Positions 23,401 to 34,252 of a stretch of DNA of 64,000 nt are shown here, piece after piece. The stretch spans positions 1,054,001-1,118,000 of the forward strand of contig CADCXC010000012.1 in NCBI GenBank assembly GCA_902806595.1, in the 5' to 3' direction. Under the pieces are notes generated by a model. That model worked only from the letters and a program-made list of their open reading frames with translations, was not told the DNA's origin and made no database searches. Position 1 is the stretch's first letter; the number at the start of each line of letters is the position of its first letter. A program made the translations under genes and the position numbers. The stretch is from Pyrenopolyporus hunteri. Its lineage: Eukaryota > Ascomycota > Sordariomycetes > Xylariales > Hypoxylaceae.

Positions 23401-24553
23401 CGTCTCTCGGACCAGTGCGTGAATATGATCTCCATCTCGGATTGCGGTATGAAGGGGTTTCAGAAGAAGGGTGGCAACGCCCTCTCCCCGCCCGTACCCG
23501 TGGGCGCGAGCATCCCAGGCGTAACATTTGCCGTCTGCGCCGGTCATACTAGATTCCCTTTAGCATGTCACAGAAATGCCTTTTGGGATTGAACGCTGCC
23601 TTACCTCAAGCTGGACATGGCGATAAATAGATCAGGACTCAACATTAAGCTCGCGGCGCCGATAATGGCCATATCCGATTCTCCTAAATGTATACTGCGA
23701 CACCCCTGGTGTAACGCCACTAGACCGGACGAACAACCAGTGTCGATAGACATACTAGGCCCGGTTAAGTCGTAGAAGTGAGATATACGGTTGGAAAGCA
23801 TAGCCGTGCCGTTTCCAGTAAGAAAGGGGATTGGAAGAGACTCGGGGTCACGGGCCTGAAGCTCGTGATAATCTTTCCCATAGCACCCCGAAAAAACCGA
23901 TGTGTTCGAACCAGCTAGCTTTTCTAATGGGATACCAGCTTTTGAACCGTGTCAGAACTATAGTGAATCGTATATGAAAAGGCGAGTGCCCGTTCATGAG
24001 GATACGTCATACCATCTTCCGTAGCTTCATATACTGATTCTAATAATAGTCGGAGCTGAGGGTCCATTGCCTGTCGATAGTGAGATTCACTTTCTCTTTG
24101 CTAAGGTTTCACTTCATAAAACTTACACCGGCCATTTCAGCAGACAAATTAAAGAATCCAGCATCGAATAGCGCGACATCGTCTTCAAGAAAGTATCCTC
24201 CAACGGCATGGTTCTGGCAATACCAATTGATGGTTAGCCAATTCAACTTTCACTCGTCGATCTCGCAAGTCGGGTTCTTGAGAACTTACCCGACCGCGTC
24301 TCTCTTTATCCGGGTGATAGAATGATCTCGCATCGAATCTTTCTGCAGGAATAGGGCTCCAACCTCCTTTTCCAGATGCGCATAGCTCCCATAGCTTAGA
24401 GGGATTGCTGGCATCTCCTGCAAATCTACAGCTCATTCCAACTATCGCAATGGGTTCAGACGGAGAGGCACCTCTAACATTAACTTTAGGGGGAAAGTTC
24501 CTATTAGGGAGAGATGCGGCGCAAGTGTCGCTGGGCATTGTGGTACGTGCCAT
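17469..24553 (-). CDS. highly reducing polyketide synthase lacking enoylreductase (KS-AT-DH-cMT-KR-ACP)
   Basis: Eight exons join in frame: 24553-24290, 24213-24127, 24070-24013, 23938-23605, 23548-22410, 22359-18794, 18742-18431 and 18341-17469, giving 2210 aa. Domains: KS (about 33-460; Cys205 in DTGCSSG, His340 in EAHMTGT, later KTNIGHTEP); AT (about 575-900; GQGAQW, Ser674 in HSSGE, AYHSNHM); DH (about 955-1240; His998, with Glu1169 where Asp is usual); C-methyltransferase (motif ILEIGAGTGGATK near 1450); KR (GGMGRIG near 1830, Ser1960/1961, Tyr1974, Asn1978); ACP (Ser2162 in GVDSL). The roughly 320-residue ER expected between cMT and KR is absent. The product should be a C-methylated reduced polyketide released by another route, since no TE is present. 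An upstream in-frame ATG at 24643 would add 30 residues across a microsatellite. Neighbouring acyltransferase, MFS and Myb genes suggest a biosynthetic cluster. Confidence 0.92.
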
Positions 24554-24556
24554 GTC

Positions 24557-24580
24557 GAATGAATGAATGAATGAATGAAT
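24557..24580. repeat. (GAAT)n microsatellite at the PKS start
   Basis: Six near-perfect GAAT units (ATTC on the coding strand) end 4 nt before the chosen PKS ATG. They lie inside the frame of the alternative upstream ATG, where they would encode a repeated Phe-Ile-His-Ser segment. Confidence 0.85.
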
Positions 24581-25051
24581 AAATCTCCTAAGGGGACTAG
24601 GGAAAGATGCTGTTGGGTCAATGTGGTTATATTGGTCGTTCACAAATGCAATAGCATTCTAAGGAATAGAGGAACCTAGCCATCTCTGCGACTGTACCTA
24701 CCCCCGTTGAAAGTACCTCTTTACATAGTAGGTGATAACTAGGTACATTTCTTAAAGGCACTTCGCGCTATAAAGGGCGGTAATGCCGTTGCGAATAGAC
24801 CTCGTGGTTAGATATGGATGGTTTAGGTGAGTTAACTGGTAAACCCGAGTTAGGTCTCTTGGTGGATGGAGAGACAGAGACAACCCCATTGGACCACTAC
24901 TCCATATCGAGCCGAAGTCAACTGTGCGACTGCGGGCAGTTAACCAAGTGATAGTAACGGGTAGCTTAGTCAGAGGGTCAGATATAGAGAGCACCAGGTA
25001 AGAAAGCGGTTTAGTTCTTGATTGACGCTTAGTCGGACTACTGGTATGTTC

Positions 25052-25273
25052 TCAGAATGCGGCTGGGGCATTGATTGCTGTCTGGTCGGAGTCCGAAGTC
25101 AAGTTCGACGTAACCTTAACTCTGGTGGCGGGCGATTGGCACCGATTAGCTGAGTCAGACTCTTCTTCTCCTGTGCCATAACTGCCATAACCCTGGTAGT
25201 TATGTCGATCTTTGCGAGACTCGCGTTCGCGTGCGCGTGTCGAGGTATTCTCGTACTCCTGAACCGTACTCAT
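25052..25273 (-). CDS. possible 73-residue hydrophilic protein, doubtful
   Basis: An ATG in fair context (MSTVQEYENTSTRARERE) opens a 73-codon, strongly charged, Ser/Thr-rich frame with no cysteine pattern, membrane segment or recognisable motif. A TATA-like CATATAAAG lies about 120 nt upstream on the same strand. It sits between two cluster genes in the same orientation. It could be a small real gene, the first exon of a decayed transporter-like gene, or chance. I do not recognise it and no downstream exon could be joined with confidence. Confidence 0.2.
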   Translation of the reverse strand: MSTVQEYENTSTRARERESRKDRHNYQGYGSYGTGEEESDSANRCQSPATRVKVTSNLTSDSDQTAINAPAAF

Positions 25274-25945
25274 CTAACTACGGTTCCTCACCCCTAATCC
25301 TTCAAACGACCCGAAAGCAACCTGCCTATGGTTGACGGGAGGATATAGCTGCGGCTCCCCGTAAGACGGATCGTTACGCCGTCGACGTGCTTTATATGTG
25401 AAATTCGGTTTCGTATAGGGCTCAATGGGCATCTAGGTAGGTGGTGAATGACTCAATCTAGTCGAGTAAAAGTCAACAGACAGAGTCGGACGTGGAGCCA
25501 ACGGGAATGGTCGGGTCCTATCTACAAGACACTGGGGAAGTAAAAAAAAGAAAGAAAAAAGCAAAAGATTGAGACACGCTCGGAATTTTGAGGGGCGTTG
25601 GTTGGGCTTATTGAATTAGCCCGTCAGTAAGTACGTGCACATACCCCGTTAGAGGTGAGCTTGAACTACAGTCCGTACATATATCATAAGAGCGGGGTGT
25701 AATACCGTGGAACCCAGCCACTGATGCTGCGGTATCTTTCGACGCTTGTTATATTCCAACCCTTTTATTGCATGAGCCTCGCCCCCCACGCCCTTCAGAC
25801 TGTAGATAGGGACTTAGGTAGGTACGCTTCGGAAAGGGGTCGGGATGGGATGTCAGTTATAATATAGCTCCTTTTAATCAGCATAATATAGATATCTACA
25901 CTCAACATCACGACCAATTTATGCCCAATACCAAGAATACCCGCA

Positions 25946-27373
25946 CTAAAGTGGCAGGCAGAAGCGGCCGAACTCTTCGTCCTCTAATAAAGACTCCATC
26001 TCGTTATCGAAAAGACTTATGTTAAGTTCAACCCCGCCATGGCTCCTACGCGGCATGATAAAAGCGACGCGGACGAAGTCGTTATAAGGCCCCATAGAAA
26101 TGCGTAGTACTTCCGCACGACCACCATTCGCAAATCCATGATTCCCGAAGCAAATTTCATCGATTGGAAAAAGCAAGTTGTTGGTAATGAATAAATCCGA
26201 CCCGTTTACTCCCTTGAATCGCTGTCTCACAAGGTTATAGTCCGAGACATCTCGCATAACTGCATAGGCGTGATGCATGGCTGCCGTGGTGACCCGGCTG
26301 GCCGCACTTCGTATTACCTGGGCTATGCGTCCTAGAGGCGTGGAGGGATCTACCAGGTCCGAAAGCGAGAGAGTAGCATGATTGAAGAAACAACAATTCC
26401 CCATGTAAGCGGGCGGGATGGCTTCCGAAAAGCCGGCGCGGGCATCGACGGGCATCTCGAGCACGGAAACGTCATGGGAGATGTCCTCGTCAACGCTCTT
26501 GCGCGCTCTTAGAATACAGCGCCATAAAAGGGCCGTTATAACGTCGCCGCTAGACAGAATACCTGCGCCTGTCTCCGTCTCACACTCTTTCTGCAAGGCC
26601 ACCATGCTAGATCGAGACAAGTAGAACATGCGTTCCTGCATAGTACGCAGGGGAGGTATAATGATTTCTTCTTTGAGGGGTTCGAATCCGAGACCCACTA
26701 ATCCTCTCGTCCATGCATCAGCCTCTGTAGATGGAGGCGCTTTACTTTCCCGTACCCAAAGCCGATCCAGGAGGGCGCGGTCCCAGCTCTCGGATGGCGG
26801 TTGTTCTTCAACTCCAGCGCCCGACTCCTCGCCATGCAAGCTTCTATAATTCTTAGCCCAGACTTTCATGATTGTGATCATTCCAGAGCCGTCCAGGGCG
26901 GCATGGCATGTTGACAATGCCAACAAGCAAGCTCCTGTGATGAAATTGGCCTGAGATATGAAAAGGTCGGCGCCAGCATCTATGTCACCCAGAACCGGCG
27001 TCGAAAGCAGATCCTCATGCGAGAAGGCGTCGTTGGGGAATCCGTCCTCTTTGAGGTCCGCGTAACTCAATTCTGAACGCAAGTCCTTGAAGCGTAGTTG
27101 ATACGGCCGTGGACCGTCTATGTCGATGGCCCGGTAGCGTATCTCTCGCTGCCCTGGTTTCCATCCGGAAACAGCCGGCTCTTGCCGGTGCACCTTGCCG
27201 TTGAGCCAAGGGAGTTGAACGAATGTTCTGTGTAATGCCTCGTGTAGATCGTTGAAGACATCTGCAAAGTTGGCGTCGGATCGAAGCGGAAAATAGAAAA
27301 AGAGTTTAACGTAGTTCGTTGGGTGCAGGTGGTCTAATGGTGTGAGGACCACGCGAATATCTTCCGATGCCAT
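25946..27373 (-). CDS. BAHD / trichothecene 3-O-acetyltransferase-like acyltransferase
   Basis: Single exon of 475 aa from ATG 27373. The catalytic motif H157-x3-D161 is intact (TCHAALDGSG). An early QLPWLNGKV segment is typical of fungal transferase-family enzymes that feed an acyl-CoA into a chloramphenicol-acetyltransferase-like fold. The plant DFGWG motif is not recognisable; the region around FGNHGFANGGRAEVLRI occupies its place. Enzymes of this group move an acetyl or longer acyl group from CoA to a hydroxyl and act in the cytosol, often as late tailoring enzymes. Lying between a PKS and an exporter on the same strand, it most likely O-acylates the polyketide product. The substrate is inferred from context only. 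Confidence 0.85.
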   Translation of the reverse strand: MASEDIRVVLTPLDHLHPTNYVKLFFYFPLRSDANFADVFNDLHEALHRTFVQLPWLNGKVHRQEPAVSGWKPGQREIRYRAIDIDGPRPYQLRFKDLRSELSYADLKEDGFPNDAFSHEDLLSTPVLGDIDAGADLFISQANFITGACLLALSTCHAALDGSGMITIMKVWAKNYRSLHGEESGAGVEEQPPSESWDRALLDRLWVRESKAPPSTEADAWTRGLVGLGFEPLKEEIIIPPLRTMQERMFYLSRSSMVALQKECETETGAGILSSGDVITALLWRCILRARKSVDEDISHDVSVLEMPVDARAGFSEAIPPAYMGNCCFFNHATLSLSDLVDPSTPLGRIAQVIRSAASRVTTAAMHHAYAVMRDVSDYNLVRQRFKGVNGSDLFITNNLLFPIDEICFGNHGFANGGRAEVLRISMGPYNDFVRVAFIMPRRSHGGVELNISLFDNEMESLLEDEEFGRFCLPL

Positions 27374-28452
27374 CCTAAAGTCGATTTTATGGGTGCTCCT
27401 AACTTGAAATACCTCGTAGGCAGTATCCTCTTTCTATCACAGATCCATCGATATTTCATACTCCCAGGCCGTCTGGGGCGTGAACTTGAATAGAGACTAG
27501 GCGTTGATAATAGCGGTCGTGCCATTATTGCCTTCGCGGCATAACTTTTACCCCGTACGGGAAGTTATTCTGAGTCAACTCCATTACCAGATTTAGTCAG
27601 AGTTAAGAGCGAAGTGGGAGTTACGCAAGTAGACCCGAAACCCAAGGAGGAATTGTAAGCTTACTGCGTAAGTCACGTAAAGCGGGCTACGTCTTCCTCG
27701 TTCCAATCGTTCTTCATGCATCTATCCACTTAAAGCTGCAACGCGAGAAACGGCCGGGAACGAAGGTTTCAAATGGGTACGGCCCTTCCAAAGAACACCA
27801 TCTCGTAGAAAGAGCTAGCTGGATACCTACCTGGGTAGGTAACCCAATAGAGAAACACCTGGAAATAAATAACTGGCTATAGAATATGCCCTGGGAGTTA
27901 TGGTTGCATCAATATGAAATATTACCTCCAAGCATAGAGTATCATAATATGGGGGATAAGGGGCAATGCAGGATACCTCCTCTGAAGACTGTTATAAGTG
28001 GAGGTTTTAGGAGAAGTACATGCTCGCTTGGGTGAGGAAGAATAGCTTCTTACTGAAGTTAGTCGATTGAATAGCGAAGGAATTATGTATGGGTAGGTAC
28101 CCTATATTGCCTATCAACACCTTCCAGGCTCTCGACGATCGAAGGTCTAATGATTCCGATCTGACTTTTATTTGCTTTAATTACGTGATTGTTATTCGAA
28201 CTGCCCCCGGAAGCTACCTATATTTATTGTAATATATGTGAACCTTGTCATGTACTTAATAAGTTACCAGCACCGATATTAACATTATCCCTCCTTATGC
28301 CCCTGCATAGGTAAGTACCAGTATCCTAAGCTCCTTTAGCAAGCTTTACCGCCTAAGTGCTATCGACAATAATGACGATTGACGTCCGCGTTATAGTTTA
28401 CGCGACAGGTAAATAACTCAGCAATGTTTCTTCGGCCATGACCAACGTCCCC
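27374..28452. other. spacer upstream of the acyltransferase gene
   Basis: Acyltransferase promoter on the right-hand side of the gene and the 3' end of the MFS gene. No ORF with recognisable content; AT-rich with a few TAGGTACC-type fragments (near 27830 and 28095). Confidence 0.5.
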
Positions 28453-30133
28453 TTAACTTTTATTCTGTACGTTCTTGCTCATGGCACGAATCTTGTGACC
28501 ATAACGGTACAGTAGAAATGGCACAGGAGCCATAATTGCCATTATGGCGCCTAAAAGGGTAAGAGTAAAATGGGGGCCTAATCTCTCATACATTGGGATT
28601 GAAGCTGGCAGTAGCGCGCCAGCGATAATGTAACGGCTGAACGTCATAAACGTAAGAGCTGATGCGGAGTATATCGTATAAATGAAGCAGATGTAAAGGT
28701 AAGTGGTGGTGAATACCGTGACGAAGCCGTAGCCGAAGACGAACGAGCCGATGATGGGGGACCAAATGCTGATATGGGGCTGAGTTCTGGTTAGTAATTA
28801 CTTACACGAGATGATGTGTGATACCTCGAAATAGGAGACGCTTGGTCCTTACATAGCAAGTCCAACCCATCCAAAACAGGGAGATAGGTAACAAGATTGA
28901 GCCACCCATCATTGCCCAATACATGCACACTTCGGGCTGTAGTGGTTCTCCCTTGGCCGCCGCCTTTTCCGCCGCCTTCTTAGTCCAGCCATAGACAGTT
29001 GGAATAAGAAGCAGTGTCAAAACGTCTCCGGCAAGCATGGCGGCCCAGATAATGTAGGTCAACGACTTGGAAATGCCGTAGGTCTGAGTGAATATGTATG
29101 GGTAGCCATTCAGAAAGGTAAAGAGTACTATATAGAGAATGATGAGGTAAAACGAGAAGACGAGAATGATTGGCTCAGTGTAGGTCATTTGAAACGGGCG
29201 GTAGACGTTGATAATTAGGCGGCGGCCCAGTGTCGTAGCAGAGGCGTGTTCATCAACCTGGTAACGATTATCGCCTGTCAACTGTCGGAGGTGATGGGCC
29301 TTCCATTCTAGCAGTAACGGCCCGTAGGTTTCCGGTTGGAATAACACAACCACGACCAGCACGGCTGCGGAGATCAACAACGCGATCCAGTCGGCCCACC
29401 GAAAGCCGATGTTTGGCAGATAAGCACCGATTATAGGGCCTAAGAATGGTGCAGCGTATGAGAATATTGTGGTGAATGGCAATGCGAAGGTGAATTCAAG
29501 GGGCCCCCAAATGTCGGCAATGGTGCCACCCGCACAGGTCAGTGGCGTTGAGCCAAAGAAGGCGGTGAGGAAGCGAAACACGAGGGCGGCTCCAAAGTTG
29601 GGCGCTAGGGCTTTGGCCATGATGAAGAGGATGAAAACCACCATGGTGCTCAGGTAGATAGCGTTGCGTCCCAGAGTCTCGGAGAAAGGGCCGGCAAATA
29701 GCGAGCCTGTTCCTAAGCCGAGCAGGTACATACCGGTGGTCATTGAACCAGCAATAGGGCCGACGCCGTAATGTTCGTTGAACTGATCCGCCACCGGCGC
29801 ATCGATCGACGAGGGAATACTGACGGCCATGCCGATAAGGCACACGGCTACGGTACACCACCATTTCTCTGCTAAACTCCAATTATGAGGCTCGAGTATA
29901 TCATTATCCTTCCATCCCACCAAGTAGGTGATGTTGCCATCGTTCTCCGAGGGCCTCGAGATGCGAATACCAGGAATCGTCGGCGATGACTTCTCCTCGG
30001 TCTTGGGTTCTCGAATCGACTTGGCGTCGGGGGTTGAACTACCTGTTGATATGGGCTGCGAATCAACCTGGCACTTTGCCAGATCCTCCTTCACTGATTC
30101 ATACAGGCGGCGATACTGGCGTACTGACTGCAT
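28453..30133 (-). CDS. MFS drug/polyamine-type exporter (DHA1 family)
   Basis: Exons 30133-28853 and 28779-28453 (73-nt intron) give 535 aa. The cytosolic N-terminus has the DHA1 lead-in LVGWKDNDILEPHNWS. The first helices follow (VCLIGMAVSIPSSIDAPVA), then loop 2-3 with ETLGRNAIYL, and FGSTPLTCAGGTIADIWG, typical of fungal Tpo/Flr-like H+ antiporters. The last helices lie in the second exon (FTTTYLYICFIYTIYSASA). The start is uncertain: ATG 30284 begins another short frame (MDSQYFTKLVASRNALAQLL) that could be joined as a first exon through a weak donor. The protein would sit in the plasma membrane. Same strand and neighbourhood as the PKS and acyltransferase genes suggest export of, or self-protection from, the product. 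Confidence 0.85.
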
Positions 30134-30393
30134 TTCGGCAAGTTGTATGAGTTGTATGGCTTGTAATTGGGGTGAAGTAAGCCGCCGGCACACGCGAATT
30201 CGCAACGCTGTAGCTGTAAGACTTCAGCAGCTGAGCTAGTGCGTTGCGGGAAGCGACGAGCTTTGTGAAATACTGAGAGTCCATGGTCCAAGAGGCGAAT
30301 AAGAGGCTTCTGAAACTGATGCTACATTTGTCAGCTATGTCGATGGTGTATCTTACCGTCTGGCTCGCTTCTCAGGTCTCATTGGGAATGGGA

Positions 30394-30425
30394 TCGATTC
30401 CGTATCGATTCCGTGTCGATTCGTG
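30394..30425. repeat. three 11-bp tandem repeats upstream of the MFS gene
   Basis: TCGATTCCGTA, TCGATTCCGTG and TCGATTCGTG stand head to tail, about one helical turn apart, about 110 nt upstream of the outermost possible MFS start (30284). The spacing is what repeated binding sites for one regulator would show; that reading is inference. A further direct repeat (GCTCAGCG twice, 3 nt apart) lies near 30484-30502. Confidence 0.6.
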
Positions 30426-30710
30426 AAAAACACCATTTTCCTATTTAGGCAATACGTCGTTAACATTAGTAATCGGCTGGAGGCTCAGCGTGGGCTCAGC
30501 GGACTTGAAATCTTATTCTATGGAGCCAGCAGAGTTAGGGCTAGCTAGGCGGACGCTGGGGCTGGCCCTACGGCTAGGATGAGATAACCAGGCAGCCAGG
30601 TAGGGGGCTTAGGGCTCCATAAATAGTGCAACCACGCTGCCCACGATAGGTATAGGTGGGTATCAACGCTACCTGAGCACCTGCACCGGTCCGGTCCCGA
30701 TCCCCTGCTA

Positions 30711-30751
30711 ATCCTAATAGGTCCTAATAGGTCCTAATGGGTCTTAATAGG
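30711..30751. repeat. four 10-bp tandem repeats (GTCCTAATAG)
   Basis: Four imperfect copies of GTCCTAATAG in a row in the spacer between the MFS and Myb genes. The last merges into a GGTACC element. No function is evident. Confidence 0.6.
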
Positions 30752-32634
30752 TACCCCTACAGTATCATAGGCTGGACGGTACATACCTCCCTAGGTAGGT
30801 AGCTAGCTTCCCGCGAGCGTGATATGCTTATCTTAATCTTGACGATTTGCACAAGGTTAGAAGAGACTTTGACTTCTTTTCCGTTTTCTCGACTTATACT
30901 TGGATCAATAAAACCCAACTCTTACTAACTACTACCTAAGTACCTAGGTAGGGACTTAGATACATATTGCCGTCTTCTTACGTATACCCACCTACCACGT
31001 AATTAGGAGTTGGGTAAGTAAGCCGATCGGAACAATTCAACGTAACGGAACCGGATTGGGTAGGGATTTATCTATTTTACGTTAGAAGTTGGCGTGTAAT
31101 TATAATCGTTAGAGATACGCAGGCTACGCGGAAATGAACCTACAACACGCTATAATGAGTATTGTACCACGATAAGCACCGCCTGAGGTAACCTACCTAC
31201 CTAGTACTTCGTCCAGCCTACCAATATGTAGGTCTAAGACTAGGTGCCACTTGGTTATCCCTTTCAACTTCGATGTCACCATCATCTGCGTTTTACATTT
31301 GCAACATATCTCAATGCGTATCATCCGTGTAGAAGCCAGACAGAAATGTAAAACGAGAAATGATATAGTGTCAGCCCATAGTCGCATTTCATGTTGTTCT
31401 AGAAAATTAACTTAACGTGTCTGTCGTAAGGTCTCGACGCATTTGGGTGCCGGGTTTATCGCCATCCTCCCACGCTGCTACGATATGGACTTCATAACGT
31501 AAGTGGCTAGGTCATGCCACTGATAGGAATATGGTGAGACTACCTACATGCATTAGGATCCGGGCTTGCACGCGGCGGTGAACCATACGTATGCAGTCAG
31601 ATTTGCAGCTTTCTAAAACCCACGCAATGCCGCCTCTGATATCACATATCACAAGTCGGGGAAATGGAGACGGATTGTTACGAGATAACCTTACCCGTTA
31701 ACAGATCTGAGGACGCTCTGGCCGCGCTTAATAACCTACCCACTATGGATTCAAGCGATGCTGGTGCCAAGCTAAAAACGTATCGCAGCAGCTGATATAC
31801 GGAGGAGGCACCAAACGTATTACGCGAGAGCACGCCATGGAACCTACGGTACACAGGTAATCATTTCCACTCATCAGAACTTATTACTTACCTACCTAGG
31901 TACCTACGTAGGTGCCTACGGCTGCGCTTACAATAGCCTTCAACCATACGGCGTACTTATACCTTGGCGCAAGAGAATAAGCAACTCGTCAATTATTCTG
32001 CCGACTTATACTTTCTTTGGTACTCGAGGCGGCAGCGAATAACGCTACGCATTCTCCGTTAGCCCCCCGCGTACGTGGCCGGTATCCCGTCCCGGCACAC
32101 CCCGCGTCATAGTTGGTCGGGTACGTAAGTCAGTAGGTACCTGCTATTCAAGGTTTCTTCTATTATCTCTACGCATTCTATGCCTCATAGTAAGCAAATG
32201 ACAAGTAGCGTCCTACCCGAGTGCTCCCCTCCGATTTAAGCAGGGGTCGCCTCTTTATAAGTCTTGAACGTCTGCATTCGGACGAATCAAAAATGGTGGT
32301 CTCGGCACAATCCTTACTCGCTGCTATTCGGCACCTAGGTATAAGCAGGATGCACCTTCTATAAGATTTCCGTGCTGAAGTGCAAAACAAGTTATGAATG
32401 GGCAGATCATGGGTGGACGGGGTGCCGATACAAGAATCCTATGGCCTTAAAGCAAAGGCAAGCTATGGATCCCTGGTTGCGCTTTGAAGTGATAAGCCTC
32501 AGTTGTCGTGAGCAGGGATTGCGTGACTATGATAATATAAAGGGTATTATTGTAACCACATCGCGTGGCTATGGGAGTAGTAATTCATGATTAATTATTG
32601 ATTGATCTTCGTCGCCGCCACATTTTATTCGGAT

Positions 32635-33774
32635 ATGCAGGGGCCCGATGCAAAGCTTCGAAAGCCACCGGCAGTTGTCAATTCAGGCACTTGGTCGCCG
32701 GCCGAGGATGCGCGCTTGAAAGAAGCCGTGCTCAAGTATGGCACGAGATGGGTTATAATAGCGTCAGCAGTCGGTACTCGCAACGGAGATCAGTGTGCTA
32801 AACGGTGGAACGAAAACTTGAACCCGGAGTTAGACCATAGTCCGTGGTCCCCGCAAGAGGTAGGTAAATTCTTTCTATGCCCTACTCCTGCGCCCGGTCT
32901 AATTTTGCGGAATGGGCATGGCTAATTCTAGATTTCTAAATAGGAGAACCTCCTCCTACATCTAGTCGATGTATACGGGCACAACTGGAAGTTCATGGCT
33001 AGTAGCTTCTTAGAGGGACGCGCCCCGTTATCGCTTAAGAATCGCTACTCCCTCCTAATGCGACGCCTTAAACGTCAGGGCCAGGGGGCCAAGCAACTTC
33101 CCTCACCATCTGATTCCTCCTTACCTACCATAGAACTACCCTCTCGACCTCCCGGATCCTTCGATCTAGCTACCGACTTTTGTAGCGGTTTCCTTGCCGA
33201 AGCCGAATCCTGCTCCAGTGGCCGCTCTGCTAAGTCTCAGAGCGATACCGACGGGGAACTAACGAGCCCTATGAGTAGAGTTAGTTCGGCGCGAGATTTT
33301 AATGCCATCGAAGTTACCCCTAACACTTCGGAGGCTCGAGGCACGGCGCATTGCCTCTTCACACCGGCTTCGATGGGTGGCGTAGTCCAGGCAGGCAACC
33401 ACCTCGGGGTCCAGGGAGGGAATCAGTCTTGTTGGGAAGATTATTGCGCATGGCCTGACATGGTAGGGGTCGGATCAAGGTCCAAAAATACAACGGAAGT
33501 CGTCGATATGGCGGGCAGTAGGCAGTCTTGTGACACATCTACCCTAACTCGAAGTGGTTTGGATGTTACTGGGACGACTTTCTGCCGTCAGTGTCAGACA
33601 CACGATCCAACTTCGGAGAGTAGCGTTAAGAATGCTGTTCAATACTCCGTATCGTGCCAAAGGGGGAAACTCAAGACGCTAGTGTGCCATCTTGTCGATG
33701 CTGCGATGTCCGAGAGTACCATCCAATCATCCGAAAAGGATGAGGTAACTCTTACATTGCGACTTGAGGGCTGA
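32635..33774 (+). CDS. two-repeat Myb (R2R3-like) DNA-binding protein
   Basis: Exons 32635-32859 and 32944-33774 (84-nt intron, GTAGGT...AAATAG) give 351 aa. Two SANT/Myb repeats follow each other: residues about 17-62 (GTWSPAEDARLKEAVLKYG, then KRWNENL) and about 68-118 (SPWSPQE, then YGHNWKFMA, then SLKNRYSLLMRRLKRQ). The intron falls inside the second repeat. The rest is Ser/Thr-rich and disordered, with a late Cys cluster (FCRQCQTH) that does not make a clear finger. Such proteins are nuclear and bind DNA. Placed at the right end of the PKS-acyltransferase-exporter group, it is a candidate local regulator. Frames upstream of the ATG are weak, so an extra 5' exon cannot be excluded. Confidence 0.8.
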
Positions 33775-34252
33775 CACCTTCCTGAATCCGAATGACTACT
33801 TTGTGGCGATGGAAGCAAGTCAGAGGCGTTCAGGCAGTGTAGGTATCGTAGGCGTTGTCAGTTGATCGGGGTAGACGTCCCAGGGCGGCAACGCCCGCTT
33901 CTACCAGGAATAGAGGGGTTCATGATTTGGGTAAACTCTAGGATGAAACAATTCCGGATACAGATACTATGTGTTTATAAGATTTTTGAATATTCGTCGA
34001 ACATATATATAACAATAGTACTACAGATAAGCAACCTCACGGTGGCCTATAAACGACAAAGCTAACTACGCTTGAAAACGAGATTTTTTGAAGGCCAGGG
34101 GGTTTCGTGCTTGCGTTGTAGGTTACGTTGGTGCATGTCATGCCGTCATTACTACCAATATGTACTTTACATTACTGCAAGTTATCGCACAACCTAACCA
34201 TATAGAATGAATGGTCCTGCTTCAAAAAGCTTATTTAGGATCACTACTCGCA
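33775..34252. other. convergent spacer, no gene seen
   Basis: 3' ends of the Myb gene and of the dehydratase gene. AT-rich, with no recognisable coding or structured element. Confidence 0.5.

Larger units (their letters stand above)
24554..25945. other. PKS promoter and spacer to the acyltransferase gene
   Basis: The PKS and acyltransferase genes run the same way, so this holds the PKS promoter and the acyltransferase 3' end. It contains one small frame (25273-25052, listed separately). Otherwise I see only scattered repeat fragments and an A-rich run near 25540-25565. Confidence 0.5.
30134..32634. other. divergent spacer between MFS and Myb genes
   Basis: About 2.5 kb of shared upstream sequence for the leftward exporter and the rightward Myb gene. 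It has short tandem repeats (30394-30425, 30711-30751) and palindromic TAGGTACC elements (30938-30955, 31889-31915). No supported gene; a 64-codon frame at 31387-31193 (-) has a hydrophobic start but no further support. Confidence 0.5.

Noticed and set aside
31193..31387. 64-codon minus-strand ORF with possible signal peptide and a CCxC
   Set aside because: Too short, no Cys framework, and it lies within palindromic repeat-bearing spacer.
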